From DRVP01 sp964604045 (GTDB lineage: Archaea > Thermoproteota > Bathyarchaeia > Bathyarchaeales > Bathycorpusculaceae): DNA of 6,901 nt. Position numbers and translations under genes: made by a program. The notes under the pieces are model-generated. The model did no database searches. It saw nothing but the letters and a program-made list of their open reading frames with translations, and was not told the DNA's origin. The DNA is taken from positions 1 to 6,901 of the forward strand of contig CAZRXM010000050.1 in assembly GCA_964604045.1 (NCBI GenBank). Direction: 5' to 3'. Shown in pieces: positions 5,352 through 6,901 of the stretch; positions within the stretch are counted from its first letter, which is position 1; each line of letters starts with the position of its first letter.

Positions 5352-5770
5352 GGAAAGTTTTGGCGATGATTCTTGAAGACGAAGGCTACGTTGTGGACCA
5401 GGCGGAGACAGCGAAGCAAGCTGTAGAGAAGACGAAGAAGAACTTCTACAACATGGCTCTCATTGATATTCGTCTGCCAGACATGGAAGGTATAGAACTC
5501 TTAACAATGATGAGGGACACTGTGCCGAGGATGCGGAAAATAATAATAACGGGCTACCCAACCCTCCAAAACGCCATCGAAGCCGTTAACCGCGGCGCTG
5601 ACGCCTACATACTGAAGCCCTTCGACGTCAACAAGGTTTTAGCAACAATCAAGGAACAGCTTAGAAAACAGCGGGAGGAGCTGCAGTACAGCCAGGAAAA
5701 GGTTGCTGAGTTCATAGAGACCCGCGTTAGGGAGTTGGAAGCCCAGAAGGTTGCCCAGAAACATTCATAA
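5303..5770 (+). CDS. Stand-alone receiver-domain response regulator
   Basis: This 155-residue CheY-like receiver has all key residues: acidic pocket D11-D12-D13 (ILIVDDDE), phospho-acceptor D55 (ALIDIRLPDMEG), T83 (IIITGYP), Y102 and K105 (AYILKPF). After the receiver (about residues 1-118) there is only a charged, coiled-coil-like helix to the end, with no DNA-binding or enzymatic output domain. It should accept phosphate from the kinase encoded just upstream and act by protein contact. The C-terminal helix could mediate dimerisation or docking. It overlaps the kinase gene by 49 nt in another frame and has its own strong ribosome-binding site. It is the last gene of the operon; the next sequence is the convergent GNAT remnant. 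Confidence 0.96.
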   Translation: MVENARILIVDDDENIRKVLAMILEDEGYVVDQAETAKQAVEKTKKNFYNMALIDIRLPDMEGIELLTMMRDTVPRMRKIIITGYPTLQNAIEAVNRGADAYILKPFDVNKVLATIKEQLRKQREELQYSQEKVAEFIETRVRELEAQKVAQKHS

Positions 5771-6157
5771 CACCTCCTCTCCTTTTTAAACTCCTCATCC
5801 GCAATTTCTAGATTGCCTTCGAGAGAGTTAGGGACTGGTTTTCGGCAGTTTTTTCCGCATGAACTTCCAGTGGTGTTGCACTTTGAATCCAAGCTTTTTA
5901 AGAAGCATTACGGTAGGTGTGTTCTGTTCAAGGGTGTATAGGCTAACGGTTTCCATACCCTTCTCGTATAGGAAGTTCATGGCTCTCCTGGTTAGGGCTC
6001 AAGCCAAAGTCCTCCCCCTGTACTCGGGAAGGGTTGCCGCTGGCCCGAGACGGCCTCTTCTTGCTTGGAAGTATTCGTTGTATTCCGTGTCAGGCCTAGA
6101 GGCGACGGCGGAAACGATTTTACCGTCCACTTCAGCCACGTGAACCACTCCTCGTTA

Positions 6158-6176
6158 AAGGAGGATGCTCCTCCTT
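6158..6176. repeat. 8-bp inverted repeat inside the GNAT remnant
   Basis: AAGGAGGA (6158-6165) and TCCTCCTT (6169-6176) are perfect complements around a 3-nt loop. On minus they encode KEEHPP. The frame slips of the remnant lie right next to this hairpin. Confidence 0.6.
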
Positions 6177-6645
6177 CCATCTTGCAATGGAATCCTCCCT
6201 AAGCCTTTCCCAACCATAACTCGTGTTAACCACTTTAACAAGCTCCTTCTCCTCGTCCGGTTTTAAGCTTCGGAGGACGGTTCCAGCTGGAACGTCGGGC
6301 AGCGGTTTTATGCCCTCAGGGCTCCGCCGTCATGTGGTATAAGCCTCCCTCAACCTCGTAGCCCCGTTCAATCCAAAACCTCAAATGGGGGCTGTCCGCG
6401 TCAACGTGAACGAGCACGGCGTCTCCTACCAGCCTTTCAGCCTCCCGCACAAGGCCTCTTTAATGTCTTCGTTGAAGGGCGGCAAGCCACTGGATCTCTG
6501 TGCCGCCGCGATGCCGCCCATAGCCCAAGCAGCCAGCCAAAACGCCGCCCTGCTCAGCAACCAGAAACGTGAGTCCCCTCCTTAAAATTTCGAGGCTTAA
6601 ACTTTGAAACGTGAATGGAATGAACTCTTAAGATCTCCTGTAAGC

Positions 6646-6661
6646 CTCGTTGACTCGTTGA
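6646..6661. repeat. 8-bp tandem duplication CTCGTTGA x2
   Basis: CTCGTTGA occurs twice in direct contact. On minus it duplicates TCAACGAG, within the VNEA coding stretch of the GNAT remnant, and coincides with the change of reading frame between the N-terminus and the rest. Confidence 0.8.
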
Positions 6662-6756
6662 CAAGCCCACAATTTTTGGCAGTTCTTGGCTGCCCGCTTT
6701 CCGAACATGAATCTCCATGCGTGGCACCGCAAAACTCGAAGTGAAAGGGGTTCGGA

Positions 6757-6780
6757 ATAAACTTTAGGGTTTAAAAGGGG
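6757..6780 (-). promoter_or_regulatory. Possible residual promoter of the GNAT remnant
   Basis: On minus, CCCCTTTTAAACCC and AAGTTTATT lie about 40-60 nt upstream of ATG 6718. Either could be a TATA-like box, and no strong ribosome-binding site follows. Evidence is only composition and position. Confidence 0.25.
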
Positions 6781-6901
6781 CGTTTGAAGCCGTGCATAGG
6801 CCTTTGCAACAGGAAGGGTCCAGATTCGCCCAGACACCGCCTTACACCCGACATCTCGGGCGGTTGGGGGCCGCGGGCTGAGCTGGTCGGCCGAAGCCTT
6901 C
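6781..6901. other. GC-rich end, nothing identified
   Basis: This terminal stretch is clearly richer in G and C than the rest. It has a short inverted repeat (GGCCG and CGGCC) near its end. I could not match it to a tRNA, 5S, SRP or RNase P RNA, nor to a convincing protein in any frame. A minus-strand frame open to the window edge (from 6628) only reflects the lack of stops in GC-rich DNA. Confidence 0.3.

Larger units (their letters stand above)
5828..6718 (-). pseudogene. Decayed two-domain GNAT N-acetyltransferase
   Basis: Reading through frame changes gives a composite of about 300 residues, the usual length of double GNAT proteins. From ATG 6718 it begins MEIHVRKAGSQELPKIVGL; after an 8-bp duplication come VNEAYRRS, stop, EFIPFTFQSLSLEILRRG, FLVAEQGGVLAGCLGYG and a short slipped stretch (LPPFNEDIKEAL), then LVREAERLVGDAVLVHV and RFWIERGYEVEGGLYHM. 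A slip at 6318-6321 leads to GIKPLPDVPAGTVLRSLKP and SYGWERLREDSIARWKEEH. Further slips near 6145-6157 lead to HVAEVDGKIVSAVASRP, LPEYRGRTLA, stop, ALTRRAMNFLYEKGMETVSL and LLKKLGFKVQHHWKFMRKKL. The second domain has the GNAT motif A-like YRGR and the C-terminal GF-K pattern; the first seems to lack motif A. Stops interrupt at 6628-6630, 6460-6462 and 5999-6001 (TGA where CGA Arg fits). Substrate unknown. Sequencing error cannot be excluded, but stops by substitution argue for true decay. Confidence 0.85.

Noticed and set aside
4823..5419. 198-codon minus-strand ORF opposite the kinase ATPase domain and receiver
   Set aside because: It mirrors highly conserved coding sequence on the plus strand and shows no recognisable motif, so it is a shadow.
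5992..6180. Minus-strand ORF of 62 codons (MEGGASSFNEEWF...) as a small gene
   Set aside because: Its first part belongs to the GNAT remnant (FNEEWF) and the rest is out of frame with the recognisable acetyltransferase.
6628..6837. Minus-strand ORF of 69 codons as a gene
   Set aside because: Only its end (VNEAYRRS) matches the GNAT remnant; the upstream part covers the putative promoter and has no protein-like pattern.
6781..6901. Structured RNA gene (tRNA, SRP or RNase P) in the GC-rich end
   Set aside because: I could not form a cloverleaf or find the conserved motifs of these RNAs. GC content alone is not enough; a covariance-model search would decide.

Overview
The window looks archaeal. 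Starts are ATG, GTG or TTG. The ribosome-binding sites are GGTGAT and GGAGGTGA, which match the archaeal 16S rRNA tail. TATA-like boxes with purine-rich BRE-like elements precede some genes, and arginine is often AGG/AGA. Small all-helical proteins of the NitrOD5 type, beside a soluble multi-GAF histidine kinase, suggest the Thermoproteota and perhaps a Bathyarchaeia metagenome scaffold. The lineage is an inference. A 100-N block (2907-3006) shows that this is a scaffold with a gap inside the largest gene.

Left part (1-1500), minus strand: a two-gene operon is read leftward from about 1430. It encodes a 146-residue protein with what look like three tandem ribbon-helix-helix (RHH) units, then a 283-residue protein of unknown function carrying a degenerate zinc-peptidase-like motif. 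The second gene starts at TTG, and its ribosome-binding site contains the stop codon of the first. GGTRYACC-type palindromes flank the TATA box and cover the ribosome-binding site of the RHH gene, which suggests autoregulation. A hairpin followed by a T-run lies beyond the operon's 3' end.

Middle (1500-5770), plus strand: first a doubtful, possibly frameshifted small ORF, then two paralogous NitrOD5-like genes. The second of these has its own good promoter and forms a tight operon with a PAS-(gap)-GAF-GAF-GAF-HisKA-HATPase histidine kinase and a stand-alone receiver-domain response regulator. The kinase starts 2 nt after the NitrOD5 stop, and the regulator overlaps the kinase by 49 nt. The likely scheme is cytosolic sensing, phosphotransfer to a receiver without an output domain, and an effect through a partner, for which the NitrOD5 proteins are the obvious local candidates. 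The first two GAF domains share an exact 93-bp DNA repeat inside otherwise diverged sequence, which points to recent gene conversion.

Right part (5771-6901), minus strand: no intact gene. About 890 bp hold the decayed remains of a two-domain GNAT N-acetyltransferase, recognisable across frames but broken by at least three stop codons, several frame slips and an 8-bp tandem duplication. The final 120 bp are GC-rich and contain nothing I can identify.
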